DNA of 64,000 bases from Lihuaxuella thermophila (GTDB lineage: Bacteria; Bacillota; Bacilli; Thermoactinomycetales; Thermoactinomycetaceae), in NCBI RefSeq assembly GCF_900110165.1, contig NZ_FOCQ01000006.1, forward strand, positions 1 to 64,000, written 5' to 3'. Positions within the stretch are counted from its first letter, which is position 1, and each line of letters begins with the position of its first letter. The notes under the pieces were generated by a model, which did not search any database, was not told the DNA's origin, and saw nothing but the letters and a program-made list of their open reading frames with translations. A program made the position numbers and the translations under genes. Shown piece by piece: positions 10,514 through 17,688 of this stretch.

Positions 10514-10861
10514 ATGCCTTTAATCCCCTTTGTCAACCAGTCCGGCAAGTTTCACAAGAACTTTATTTCGATCAAGTCGAGGGGGCGGCTGTTTGTTTCC
10601 AAGGGAATCCGAAAAAAATTGGGAGGGGGAAAAAACGAGGAAATCAAAATTTATTTAGCCTACGACCCGGTGCGCAGATGTATCGGCATCATGCCCGCTG
10701 AACATGCGAAAATGGAAAACGGGGTTCCCTTTACGCTGGATAAAGACGGAAATTGCCATATCATCGGGTTTATCAAACAATTCGGCTTGCCCCACGATAA
10801 GCTGTACCGTTATATCTTGATTGGTGAAGAGGAAGGCTGGCTGCTGTTTAAAAGAATTTAA
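10514..10861 (+). CDS. Conserved-looking small protein, possible swapped-hairpin fold
   Basis: A 115-residue basic protein. The segment FISIKSRGRLFVSKGIRKKL resembles the strand-loop-strand of AbrB/SpoVT-like or similar small beta domains, and the remainder (IIGFIKQFGLPHDKLYRYIL) is helical; this resemblance is weak. Two ATGs overlap after AAGGAGGT (10510 and 10514); the second gives the long frame and the better spacing (ten bases), the first a 63-codon frame with no features. A clean terminator follows 20 bases downstream, so this is an independent one-gene unit. It is at the edge of the small-gene region. Confidence 0.75.
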   Translation: MPLIPFVNQSGKFHKNFISIKSRGRLFVSKGIRKKLGGGKNEEIKIYLAYDPVRRCIGIMPAEHAKMENGVPFTLDKDGNCHIIGFIKQFGLPHDKLYRYILIGEEEGWLLFKRI

Positions 10862-10880
10862 TCACTACAGGGGATGAAAA

Positions 10881-10906
10881 CCAGTCGCAACGACTGGCTT
10901 TTTTTT
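10881..10906 (+). terminator. Rho-independent terminator
   Basis: CCAGTCG (10881-10887), a CAA loop and CGACTGG (10891-10897), then CTTTTTTTTA. It ends the 115-residue gene. Confidence 0.9.
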
Positions 10907-11255
10907 ATCTTTTCGTTTGTCCCGGGCAACGGGGGTCATGAGGCAAAAAAGGCTTGGGGAGGTATCTATTTTCATCCCGAATCCTGAACCTTTCTTACTA
11001 GAAAGCATATATTTTTACCAAAAGGCGAAAACGGGTTCAAAAGAAAAATCCGGGCAAGGAAGGCAATATCCAACGCTTCCTTCCCGCTTCAATCACAAGG
11101 CTGCGGACCGGTTCAGGCAACAAAGAGGCAGCGGATAAATCGGGCATAGGGAGGCAACCAAATTACCCTGAATCTCTCACCAACCCTGATAGAAAAGAAT
11201 ATAGTATATCAAGTTCTAGATTGAAAGGCTTTTATGAAGCGGGAGGTGACACCGG
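10907..11255. other. Intergenic stretch with a hairpin and a sigma-K-like promoter
   Basis: No supported gene. It contains an inverted repeat (CGGGCAAGGAAG at about 11052 against CTTCCTTCCCG at about 11080) without a T run. At 11179-11206 it contains AC, 17 bases, then AATATAGTA, close to the late mother-cell sigma-K pattern (AC and CATANNNTA, one mismatch). This would drive the repeat-protein gene at 11256. Confidence 0.35.
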
Positions 11256-11645
11256 ATGGAACAAGATCCGCAGAAAAAAGACCTGCAAAAATACAAGAAA
11301 AGCCTGGAGGAGCAACTGCAAGCCGCAATGCGACAAGAAATATACAATCTCCTGTCGGAACTGCAAAAGATCGCACCATCGTCAAAACTGCAGAAACTCC
11401 TTCAAAAAAGCTCCAAAGAATTACGGTCAGACACGGATGCACTCAACATCGAAGCACAGGTGGACATCCAATTGAATCTGGATGATGAAGAGGAATTACA
11501 GTCAGACACGGATACACTCAACATTGAAACACAGGTGGATATCTACACGGACCTGGACGATGAAGAAGAATTACCGTCAGACACGGATGCACTCAACATC
11601 GAAGCGCAGGTGGATAGCCAATCGGACCTGGATGATCATGAATAA
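11256..11645 (+). CDS. Acidic tandem-repeat protein (129 aa)
   Basis: The first 54 residues form a charged amphipathic helix (KKDLQKYKKSLEEQLQAAM, then LLSELQKIAP). The last 75 are exactly three 25-residue repeats of the form SDTDALNIEAQVD followed by a variable LDDEEEL linker. The pattern NIEAQVD is beta-like and strongly acidic. No signal peptide and no cysteines are present. The ATG follows GGGAGGTGAC. I do not recognise the family; a self-assembling spore-layer or scaffold protein is a guess from composition and from the neighbours. It begins a run of co-oriented small genes up to 13395. Confidence 0.75.
   Translation: MEQDPQKKDLQKYKKSLEEQLQAAMRQEIYNLLSELQKIAPSSKLQKLLQKSSKELRSDTDALNIEAQVDIQLNLDDEEELQSDTDTLNIETQVDIYTDLDDEEELPSDTDALNIEAQVDSQSDLDDHE
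11418..11642 (+). repeat. Three 75-bp in-frame tandem repeats
   Basis: Units at 11418-11492, 11493-11567 and 11568-11642 each encode 25 residues with no indels between them. The third unit ends exactly at the stop codon. The nucleotide blocks TCAGACACGGATRCACTCAA are nearly identical in all three copies, suggesting recent expansion. Confidence 0.9.
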
Positions 11646-11684
11646 CACGTCTCTCCCTCATCAGGGATGAAAGGGGGGAATCAG

Positions 11685-11981
11685 ATGGCCAGATGTTTTT
11701 GCCGCAGATGCATCCGGCGCCGGCTCAAACGGATCCGCAAACGCATCCGAAGGCGCTTTCGGCTCAGATCCTGCTGCTGTTGTACCAGGCACCCCCCGTC
11801 CGAGCAAAAAAGGGACAACACTTCGGCCGCAATCACTCAAACCAACTCCATTGACGGGTCCATCGCCGGGTTGATCAACATTATTATTCAGACCAATACC
11901 AATACCGGAGATCCTACCGCCTTCGGAGCCGGCAGCAGGAACAATGCTGTAAGCAACACAGATGTAGGTGTAAACGGATGA
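11685..11981 (+). CDS. Small Arg/Cys-head, Asn/Thr-tail protein (family A, copy 1)
   Basis: 98 residues. The head (residues 1-37) is almost wholly Arg, Lys and Cys (MARCFCRRCIRRRLKRIRKR, then CCCC). The tail carries the module shared with copies at 12440, 12803 and 16013: Q-T-x4-G-S-I-A-G, then QTNTNTGDPTAFGAGSRNNA. The ATG at 11685 follows AAGGGGGGAATCAG; an upstream in-frame start at 11667 lacks a site. Such composition is typical of Bacillales spore-coat or exosporium proteins, in which basic, Cys-rich segments cross-link, but I do not recognise this family and the function is unknown. Confidence 0.75.
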   Translation: MARCFCRRCIRRRLKRIRKRIRRRFRLRSCCCCTRHPPSEQKRDNTSAAITQTNSIDGSIAGLINIIIQTNTNTGDPTAFGAGSRNNAVSNTDVGVNG

Positions 11982-12080
11982 TGGCAGCAAAATCCGGTGC
12001 ACCGGACACTGACCGCTCTTCATAAAAGCCTTCTGGAACTGTCGATTCATCACCTTCATTCATCGAAAGGGGGTGACAAG

Positions 12081-12404
12081 ATGAATAACAATACAGCCGA
12101 CAAGGTCACCGAAACATTAAATGCGCTCCCGGGTACTTCCGGTAACGATCCCAACGCTCTTGCAAATGCACTCACCAGTTTAGAAAAGATCACCCAAAGC
12201 ATTCCCGCCATGGTCAGAGAAATTACCAAAGCACAGATGGAGACAATTGCCGCACTTCAGGAACTCAAAACTTCAAAAGTCAAAGAGATGCTCAGCCCGG
12301 AAAAAATCCAGAGCGCAGTTACGAATGCCCTGAAACAAGCAGGCCCTCAAAACGTCAACATTCCCCCATCCAACAATAATCAGCCAAATGATAGCGAAGA
12401 GTAA
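12081..12404 (+). CDS. Small helical protein of unknown function (107 aa)
   Basis: The ATG at 12081 follows AAAGGGGGTGACAAG. The product starts MNNNTADKV, has a central amphipathic coiled-coil-like part (LEKITQSIPAMVREITKAQM, then IAALQELKTSKVKEML) and ends in an Asn/Pro-rich tail (NIPPSNNNQPNDSEE). It lacks cysteine and is near neutral, unlike its neighbours. It lies between two family A copies and in the same orientation, so it is probably expressed with them. No family recognised. Confidence 0.75.
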   Translation: MNNNTADKVTETLNALPGTSGNDPNALANALTSLEKITQSIPAMVREITKAQMETIAALQELKTSKVKEMLSPEKIQSAVTNALKQAGPQNVNIPPSNNNQPNDSEE

Positions 12405-12439
12405 TGTCAGTCTATCTTCCTTGAAAGGAGGTGAACAGT

Positions 12440-12745
12440 ATGGGATGCAAACGCCGCAGAAAAAAGCACTGCCGGAGGGTCAAAGACTGGTGCGATTGGA
12501 AAAAGCGCAGACATCACAAAGAGTGTGATGACAACCATCACAAAGACTGTGATGACAAACAAAAACATCACAAAAGCTGTGATGAGGATTGCTGCGTGAG
12601 TGCTTTTGTTGTCCAAACAGGAGCCGAAATTTGCGGATCGGTCGCTGGAACTGCAAATACCTTTGTTACCACGAATACGAACCTCGGTGACCCGACCGCA
12701 TTTGGTTGCGATGCTGACAACAATGCTGTCCAAAATACTGGCTAG
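12440..12745 (+). CDS. Small basic Cys/His-rich protein (family A, copy 2)
   Basis: 101 residues. The head carries basic and metal-ligand-like repeats: CKRRRKKHCRRVKDWCDWKK, then repeated HHKxCDD units. The tail after Cys-Cys is the family module AFVVQTGAEICGSVAG and NTFVTTNTNLGDPTAFGCD, ending NNAVQNTG. The ATG at 12440 is set by AAAGGAGG nine bases upstream; the GTG at 12431 overlaps that site. It is nearly identical in the tail to the copy at 12803, showing a local duplication. Probably a structural spore-surface protein; no enzymatic motif is present. Confidence 0.78.
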   Translation: MGCKRRRKKHCRRVKDWCDWKKRRHHKECDDNHHKDCDDKQKHHKSCDEDCCVSAFVVQTGAEICGSVAGTANTFVTTNTNLGDPTAFGCDADNNAVQNTG

Positions 12746-12802
12746 ATCGCTCTCCTGGTATGCAGGACTTTATAAACCATATGAGAAAGGTGGAAATGGT
12801 TG

Positions 12803-13108
12803 ATGGGCTGCAAACGGAAAAGAAAGCGCCATAAGTTTAAACGCTGCTTCCGCCCGAAAAAACATTGCAGAGATTTCCATGACCGCTGCGATAAGAAGGA
12901 GAAAGATTGCAAAGACTTCAAGGAGAAAAAAGAGTTCAAAGAAGACAATGATTGCTGCGTAAAAGCTTTTGTCGTCCAAACAGGCCCCGAGATCTGTGGA
13001 TCGGTCTCCGGAGTAACCAATACCTTCGTTACAACGAACACGAATCTCGGAGATCCGACTGCATTCGGATGCGAATCCGATCGAAACGCTGTCAGCAATT
13101 TTGGATAA
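12803..13108 (+). CDS. Small basic Cys-rich protein (family A, copy 3)
   Basis: 101 residues, the same length as copy 2. The head is Lys/Arg/Cys/Phe-rich (CKRKRKRHKFKRCFRPKKHC, then CDKKEKDCKDFKEKKE). The tail differs from copy 2 in only a few residues (AFVVQTGPEICGSVSG, NTFVTTNTNLGDPTAFGCE, RNAVSNFG). The head has diverged far more than the tail, so the tail is under the stronger constraint. The ATG at 12803 follows AAAGGTGG with nine bases between; the in-frame TTG just before it is less likely. Confidence 0.78.
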   Translation: MGCKRKRKRHKFKRCFRPKKHCRDFHDRCDKKEKDCKDFKEKKEFKEDNDCCVKAFVVQTGPEICGSVSGVTNTFVTTNTNLGDPTAFGCESDRNAVSNFG

Positions 13109-13187
13109 TACGCTCTCCCCTGGCACGAACATCGGTGATCCCATCGAATGCGAAGCCAGGAACTCAGCACCATTTCAACTGGTTTAT

Positions 13188-13212
13188 AAGGGCCGTCAGG
13201 CCCTTTCTTTTG
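13188..13212 (+). terminator. Terminator-like hairpin
   Basis: AAGGGCC (13188-13194), loop GTCA, GGCCCTT (13199-13205), then TCTTTTG. It may end transcription of family A copy 3, or reduce it before the 49-residue gene. Confidence 0.6.
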
Positions 13213-13245
13213 ATATAAAGCCAAACGGAAAGAAGGTGAAATTCG

Positions 13246-13395
13246 ATGGACAAAGAGAATAAAAAAGTTTCCGGAATCATTCAAAGCGAAAAAGTTGAGA
13301 TAGACAATGAATCGGAATCCACTAAAAAAGAATCGATCGTTATGAACAAGTTTAATATCAATATCTTTGACCAATCTACCAAAGAGAAAAAATAA
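13246..13395 (+). CDS. Very small charged protein (49 aa)
   Basis: ATG at 13246 follows GGAAAGAAGGTGAAATTCG and the frame runs to TAA at 13393-13395. The product is charged (MDKENKKVSGIIQSEKVEID, then STKKES) with one hydrophobic segment MNKFNINIFDQ near the end. It lies between two terminator-like hairpins, so it forms its own short unit. No family recognised. The ribosome binding site and flanking terminators support coding, but the length is short. Confidence 0.55.
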   Translation: MDKENKKVSGIIQSEKVEIDNESESTKKESIVMNKFNINIFDQSTKEKK

Positions 13396-13444
13396 GGCGA
13401 CCCTCGGCAGAACCAGATAACAAAAAAATATCTTTCCTGAATCA

Positions 13445-13468
13445 CCCTGTTTGCAAACGGGGTTTTTT
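13445..13468 (+). terminator. Rho-independent terminator
   Basis: CCCTGTTT (13445-13452) pairs with AAACGGGG (13455-13462) in a tight hairpin, then TTTTTT. It ends the block of co-oriented small genes from 11256. Confidence 0.8.
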
Positions 13469-13551
13469 CTATTTTTAATATATATAAACCTCCATTCTGA
13501 TATGATGCGGGACTTTTTGGCTATTTAAATAAAACGGGAAACATCACTTTA

Positions 13552-13595
13552 CAGAAAAACTCAACTTCCCTTTGTTGGATAGCTGAGTTTTTCTG
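13552..13595 (-). terminator. Terminator of the gntR-deaminase operon
   Basis: A 12-base stem, CAGAAAAACTCA (13552-13563) with TGAGTTTTTCTG (13584-13595). Its T-rich arm follows the deaminase stop on the minus strand. Confidence 0.8.
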
Positions 13596-13607
13596 CTAAT
13601 AGTCATA

Positions 13608-14060
13608 TTAACTCTGTTTTCCGGCTGCGACTCGATCCAGGAAATCCTTCAGGTCAGTTTTAATCTCTTCTTCGAACATTCCGCCTACAACAACTTCAAC
13701 TCCATGATCTCTCAGGTGTTGAATTCCGCGTCCACTTACCTTCGGATACGGATCGACAATGCCTACATATACTTTTGCCACCCCTGCAGCCGTCAATGCT
13801 TCACAACAGGGTCCTGTCCTGCCCCAGTGAGAGCAGGGTTCCAAAGTGCAATAGACGGTCGCACCTTTCGCCTTGTCGCCAGCATCACGCAGTGCATTAA
13901 TTTCTGCATGAGGGCCGCCCAACTGAGAGGTATGTCCACGCCCTACAATTTCCCCGTCCTTGACGATGATTGCGCCCACTGGAGGGTTGGTTCCAGTTTT
14001 GCCTTGCGCTTTCCGTCCTTCGAGTACCGCTTCCCACATAAACTCTTGATCTGTTTTCAT
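13608..14060 (-). CDS. Stand-alone RibD-type cytidine/pyrimidine deaminase
   Basis: 150 residues, matching only the N-terminal deaminase half of the riboflavin enzyme RibD. Zinc ligands and catalytic residues are visible: H51-A-E53 in GGPHAEINAL, and C76 and C85 in EPCSHWGRTGPC. The downstream motif VGIVDPYPKVSGRGIQHLRD matches RibD, whose deaminase acts on 2,5-diamino-6-ribosylamino-pyrimidinone phosphate. The reductase half is absent. It may act on a related modified pyrimidine rather than on the riboflavin intermediate, since no other rib gene is near. ATG at 14060 follows GGGGAGG. It lies 12 bases after the GntR gene. Confidence 0.85.
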   Translation of the reverse strand: MKTDQEFMWEAVLEGRKAQGKTGTNPPVGAIIVKDGEIVGRGHTSQLGGPHAEINALRDAGDKAKGATVYCTLEPCSHWGRTGPCCEALTAAGVAKVYVGIVDPYPKVSGRGIQHLRDHGVEVVVGGMFEEEIKTDLKDFLDRVAAGKQS

Positions 14061-14072
14061 CAGTTACCTCCC

Positions 14073-14789
14073 CTAGAAATCAAATTGATATTGAAATTGA
14101 TAACAATCGGCTCTGTAGATGAGTGAGCAGAGTTCCACTAACTCTTTCTGGTGATCAAAGGTTTTACGAATGATTCTCACTACAGGAATAGAGGAGTTCT
14201 TTGGCAGCTTCAGTGCTACTCGTTCATCTTGTGTGGCAAAGTCTGCAATTAAGTACTCTTCACAGGAAACTGGCTTAAAACCCAAATACTCCAATGATCC
14301 ATACAGTGAAGCATTCGCCTGTTTCATAAGTTTATGAAGTTCTTGGAGTGGAACACGGTTGGGAATGTAAGCTTTGGATACCGAAACCAACAACCCATCC
14401 AAACACTGCTCGGTATGATAGAACAATGTCGGAATGGAGAGTTCACTTTTGAAGGACTCAGGAATTTCCTTTTTTTGAGTTAATAGTTGAAGGTTTAGAA
14501 CGTTTGCGCTTGCGATCTTCCCAAACTCGTTTCGAAATCCACCTTTTCTGTAATTGATGGAACGGTGAGGAATGTCTCGAACAAGACGGGGCATGCTTTT
14601 ACCTTGAGAAAGAACCAACCCATCACGTATGAGCGCGTTGACTGCTGACTGGATCGTTGTGGAGTGAACTTTGTATTTTGTCATTAGTTCTAAATTTGTT
14701 GGGAAGACGGAACCTGAAGGGAAATGACCAGTGATGATTTGGTCTCGTAGTTCCTCGTAAATCTCTTCCCATCGGTTACTACTACTCAT
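14073..14789 (-). CDS. GntR-family regulator (HutC/UTRA type)
   Basis: 238 residues. The N-terminal winged helix (residues about 5-70, with YEELRDQIITGHFPSGSVFP and the recognition part TIQSAVNALIRDGLV) is followed by a UTRA ligand-binding domain (residues about 90-235, including SIPVVRIIRKTFDHQKELVE). HutC-subfamily members bind small ligands and usually regulate the adjacent gene; here that is the deaminase 12 bases downstream. The ATG follows AAAAGGGG. It diverges from the two-gene unit at 14961, and a near-identical 13-base direct repeat lies between them. Confidence 0.9.
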   Translation of the reverse strand: MSSSNRWEEIYEELRDQIITGHFPSGSVFPTNLELMTKYKVHSTTIQSAVNALIRDGLVLSQGKSMPRLVRDIPHRSINYRKGGFRNEFGKIASANVLNLQLLTQKKEIPESFKSELSIPTLFYHTEQCLDGLLVSVSKAYIPNRVPLQELHKLMKQANASLYGSLEYLGFKPVSCEEYLIADFATQDERVALKLPKNSSIPVVRIIRKTFDHQKELVELCSLIYRADCYQFQYQFDF

Positions 14790-14810
14790 TTGAGCAAACC
14801 CCTTTTAACT

Positions 14811-14903
14811 AATCTAAATTTATCTTTTCGAGACTAATTATATGATACATTCCGAAAAAAATAAAGCTTCATACTTGACCTGATGATAATCTAAACTTAT
14901 ACT
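14811..14903 (+). promoter_or_regulatory. Sigma-A promoter and direct repeats in the divergent region
   Basis: TTGACC at 14875-14880, 17 bases, then TATACT at 14898-14903 is a near-consensus sigma-A promoter for the gene at 14961. A direct repeat AATCTAAAYTTAT occurs at 14811-14823 and 14888-14900; the second copy overlaps the minus-10 box, so it is a candidate GntR operator. The pairing of repeat and regulator is inference. Confidence 0.6.
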
Positions 14904-14960
14904 ACTGACTATAGATAAACTCTTATAAATATTTAGAATTAAATTGAAAGAGGTGGTAAT

Positions 14961-15293
14961 GTGCTAACACTCAGAATTGAGGGTCCGAGAAAGGAAGTCA
15001 ACGCTTTTGTCAGAGATGTGAAGTTCAACCCGCAATATCACGTGATTGCTCAATCCATGCCGTACATGGAAGATGTACTCGACAACGACCACGTCGTCTC
15101 TTATTGCCAATTCCAGTATTCACACTTATCTGAAATGGGGAAGGCTTTAACCGTCAAACTTGAAACCACCAGCGGCGAAGAGCTTGACTTCTCTTTGGAT
15201 TACGGAAGAGTAATCCGGGTAGGGGGTATTGTTCAAATCACAGGAAAAATCGCCCATTTCCTGCCTCAAATTGCATCCGAAGAGCAGAAATGA
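14961..15293 (+). CDS. Unknown small protein, weakly DUF3970-like
   Basis: 110 residues. The opening MLTLRIEGPRKEVNAFVRDV resembles short DUF3970-type proteins of Bacillus (a beta strand then a helix for protein or nucleic acid contact), but the match is from memory of the pattern and is weak. The rest contains a beta-rich part (ALTVKLETTSGEELDFSLDY). GTG start behind AAAGAGGTGG. It has its own sigma-A promoter and forms a two-gene unit with the next ORF, 12 bases downstream. Confidence 0.7.
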   Translation: MLTLRIEGPRKEVNAFVRDVKFNPQYHVIAQSMPYMEDVLDNDHVVSYCQFQYSHLSEMGKALTVKLETTSGEELDFSLDYGRVIRVGGIVQITGKIAHFLPQIASEEQK

Positions 15294-15305
15294 AGGGGAT
15301 GCACG

Positions 15306-15578
15306 ATGCCGGAAATCAGTAAAATTGAAAGGGAATTGAGAGACATGATCATGAAAGGGCCTCAACACAGCTTGACCAGTCTCACAGCCTTTTGTGCATG
15401 CTGCCTGGAGTTCAGGCATCGCAAGGATGTCCGCCTGGTCAAAATGGCAGGCGATGAACTGTCTGTCTGCCTCGGGTGTATCAACAAACGGGGATTAACA
15501 GAATCCGGCTCCACCGAAGCGTTGGAGTACCAGGAGAGAACTCTTGCGATTTTGAAAATCAGAGGTCTTCGCGAATAG
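15306..15578 (+). CDS. Small zinc-ribbon-like protein (90 aa)
   Basis: Two CxxC knuckles, CACC at about residues 34-37 and CLGC at about 55-58, form a plausible four-cysteine zinc site. They are preceded by a helix (ISKIERELRDMIMKG) and followed by a charged helix. ATG at 15306 follows AAGGGG. It is co-transcribed with 14961. Such short zinc ribbons are common in plasmid- and phage-like gene sets; I do not recognise the exact family. Confidence 0.72.
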   Translation: MPEISKIERELRDMIMKGPQHSLTSLTAFCACCLEFRHRKDVRLVKMAGDELSVCLGCINKRGLTESGSTEALEYQERTLAILKIRGLRE

Positions 15579-16012
15579 CGGGAAGATGGAATGAGGATGG
15601 TAAGAGAGATGATCTCAGTGCTCGTCGTTGTTCATCAGCATACGGAGGGATTCGGTAAGTAAAAAAAGAAGAACCCCGGATCAGGGTTCCCGGTGGATGA
15701 TGTTTTTGGCTCTATAACATTATACTTCCATGTCGAACGCCCTGTCCATTGCTCAATGCATTGGACGGGGCGTTTCCATTTTGAATATGATCTGGACAAG
15801 AGAGGAAACAATCCGTTTTCCCCCGTTTGCTTATTCGTATTCCCATAATCCTCCCGCGGCTTTTGGTTCTCTGGAAAAATATGATATATTCGGCTATTTT
15901 TCTTCGTAATTGGAACCTTATAGATCCGGCCGGAATATATTATAGCAAAAATAATAGATTTACAGATTAAAGGGATTTCTTGCATGAAACCCTGAGAAAG
16001 AGGTGAAGACCT
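15579..16012. other. Intergenic stretch with two hairpins
   Basis: No supported gene. GAACCC (15671-15676) with GGGTTC (15684-15689), next to a run of A on the plus strand, is a minus-strand terminator with no minus-strand gene before it. CGCCCTGTCCA (15738-15748) with TGGACGGGGCG (15762-15772) is an 11-base stem with one G-T pair. Both look like leftovers of lost genes or of an element boundary. The rest is AT-rich. Confidence 0.5.
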
Positions 16013-16321
16013 ATCAGTCGCAGATGCAGAAGAAGGGATAGAGATAGGGTTAGACGCTGTAGAAGGCTCAGACGCTTGAGAAGGGTTAGACGCCATCGAA
16101 TTGATCGTTGCAGGATCATTCTCGCGCAAAATAATAACGGAAATGATAACAACGGAAATAATAACGCCGGAAATGGTTTGGTTCAAGCAATCATCTCCCA
16201 AATCGGACAAAATATCGGCGGCAGCGTCAGCGGTACGAATGTTTTCACATCCGCCAATACCAATACAGGCAATGCAACCGCCATCAGTGGTTCAAGCAAT
16301 TCTACAACAGACCCGGCCTAA
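16013..16321 (+). CDS. Family A copy 4, with non-standard ATC start or decayed start
   Basis: The frame is open from 16007 and encodes the same kind of head as copy 1 (ISRRCRRRDRDRVRRCRRLR, then RRVRRHRIDRCR) and a diverged family tail (GGSVSGTNVFTSANTNTGNA). No ATG, GTG or TTG is found at the expected place: after AGAGGTGAAGACCT the first codon is ATC at 16013. Starting there gives 102 residues, close to the 98-101 of the siblings. The only standard start, TTG at 16076, would remove half of the Arg-rich head and has only a weak site. Either ATC is used, the start is mutated, or the base call is wrong. Confidence 0.55.
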   Translation: MSRRCRRRDRDRVRRCRRLRRLRRVRRHRIDRCRIILAQNNNGNDNNGNNNAGNGLVQAIISQIGQNIGGSVSGTNVFTSANTNTGNATAISGSSNSTTDPA

Positions 16322-16582
16322 ACCATTTAACCGGATGGAACGTTTGTGCGCAAGATTCATAGGGTGAACAAGATCCGCCCCATTCTACTTTTAGCCTGCA
16401 CGTATTCCAATCAAACAGAATATACTAAAACAAATCTGCTAGAATGATAGTTTTCATTCCCTCGCCAGTATCCTTCCCAACCCTCACTCAGTTACACCCC
16501 TCTCTCCACACCTGTATTCCCAGACAAAACCGATCAATCAGATGAAACCCCTCTTATTTCCACCGTGAAAGGAGGTGATTTC

Positions 16583-16828
16583 ATGCACAACAACTGCAAC
16601 AACAACAACAAGCATAAAAACAATAATCATAAAAAGAATAAACGCCGTCGCCGCGAAGAACGTCGCCGCCGTGAACGCTGCCCACGTGAACGTCGCTGCC
16701 CACGCTTCCGCTGCCCAAGAGATCATAAAGATTGGTGTGATGACAAAAAAGACTGGAAAAAAGACAAAAAACACAAAAAAGATGACTGTGATTGCGACTG
16801 CGATTGCGACTGCGATTGCGGCTGCTAA
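16583..16828 (+). CDS. Small Asn/Arg/Lys/Cys-rich protein (81 aa)
   Basis: 81 residues in blocks: Asn/His/Lys-rich (MHNNCNNNNKHKNNNHKKNK), Arg/Glu-rich, CPR repeats (RCPRERRCPRFRCPRD), Lys/Asp-rich, and a final alternating (Cys-Asp)n tail ending CDCGC. The DNA of the tail is a 12-base repeat GATTGCGACTGC. The ATG follows AAAGGAGGTGATTTC, a near-perfect site. The make-up resembles CotG-like and other cross-linked spore-coat proteins, and the Cys-Asp tail could bind metal; both are inference. It lacks the family A tail. Confidence 0.72.
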   Translation: MHNNCNNNNKHKNNNHKKNKRRRREERRRRERCPRERRCPRFRCPRDHKDWCDDKKDWKKDKKHKKDDCDCDCDCDCDCGC

Positions 16829-17233
16829 TAGATAAATAAATCCATGGCATCCCTGTGGGAGCTGCTTGCTGCAAATGTCCGGTCCGTATGATTTTGATGA
16901 TACGAATCAGGACAAAACATGCGATGCGGGCAGTTCCCTTTTTTTGTTCCACACCTCTATTAAATAGCTTTCCCGCCTTTTTATATCCCTTTGTACAGAG
17001 ACCAGAGCTAAACCTATTCCCTCCTTTTGCTCTTTGGCGCGGAATTCGTTTTCCACACTCAAATTAGGCGTATGAATGATGACCCGCCTTAAAAAACATT
17101 TCATACAATGAAGAAAAGATCTGAGTCATCGAGTGCGCAGATCTCTCCGGGAAAGATCAAAAAGTCATGGTTTTTCGTTTTTTCTAATCAGATCATTGAT
17201 ACTCAGTCAAAACTCGAAAAAGGAGATCTGCTT
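16829..17233. other. Gene-free stretch
   Basis: I see no supported gene, hairpin with T run or clear promoter. CATACAATG at about 17101-17109 is a poor match to the sigma-K minus-10 pattern. The frame of the gene at 17234 is open back to an ATG at 17108, but the strong ribosome binding site favours 17234. Confidence 0.4.
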
Positions 17234-17656
17234 ATGGGCGAAGAACGGAATCACATGGATAGCCTAGATGGACGAACCGGGGGGATGAAAAAAGGTTCTC
17301 TCGCACAGGGGGAAGAGGCAGAAAAAAAGCGACGGGGAGGTAAAGCAACTTCAAAAGAGCAGGAAAAAAATAGACAAAATTCCGCCGCAGACGGCTTTCC
17401 TGAAAACACGACGGATTTGGGCTCCCTCGATTCACTCGCCAAAACCAACTTATCTTTTACACCTCCGGAAAATGAATTGTCTGGCGATGTCAATGCGCAG
17501 GAAAACAAGCAGGGATCATCTTTCAAAAAGAAAATCAGAGAATTGAACAAACAGATATTGTCTTTAAAAAAACAACTATTCACTTTAAAGAAACGGAGAA
17601 AACGACTCAGAAACAAACGAAGGAATAAAAAGAAAAAGTCTGACCGCCGGCGTTAA
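17234..17656 (+). CDS. Lys/Arg-rich protein with coiled-coil tail (140 aa)
   Basis: The ATG at 17234 follows AAAAGGAGATC with seven bases between. The N-terminal 90 residues are polar and disordered-looking (GEEAEKKRRGGKATSKEQEK). The C-terminal 50 form a strongly basic heptad helix (KKKIRELNKQILSLKKQLFT, then LKKRRKRLRNKRRNKKKK). It could bind nucleic acid or acidic polymers, or be a spore-layer component. A truncated copy of its C-terminal half with its downstream sequence is found at 33388-33635. A terminator follows at once. Confidence 0.72.
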   Translation: MGEERNHMDSLDGRTGGMKKGSLAQGEEAEKKRRGGKATSKEQEKNRQNSAADGFPENTTDLGSLDSLAKTNLSFTPPENELSGDVNAQENKQGSSFKKKIRELNKQILSLKKQLFTLKKRRKRLRNKRRNKKKKSDRRR

Positions 17657-17658
17657 AA

Positions 17659-17688
17659 AACTCCATCTCAACAGGGTGGAGTTTTTTC
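17659..17688 (+). terminator. Rho-independent terminator
   Basis: AACTCCA (17659-17665) pairs with TGGAGTT (17677-17683), then TTTTT. The same region is duplicated, with changes, after the remnant at 33388-33635. Confidence 0.85.

Noticed and set aside
10917-11138. 73-codon ORF between the terminator at 10881 and the repeat gene
   Set aside because: No ribosome binding site, odd composition, and it overlaps an inverted repeat.
16790-16826. Tandem GATTGCGACTGC repeat as a CRISPR-like array
   Set aside because: No spacers; it is the coding DNA of the Cys-Asp tail.
16575-16835. Thr/Ala-rich ORF overlapping the 81-residue Cys-Asp protein
   Set aside because: Frame-shifted reading of a repetitive gene; the ribosome binding site and the start fit the other frame.
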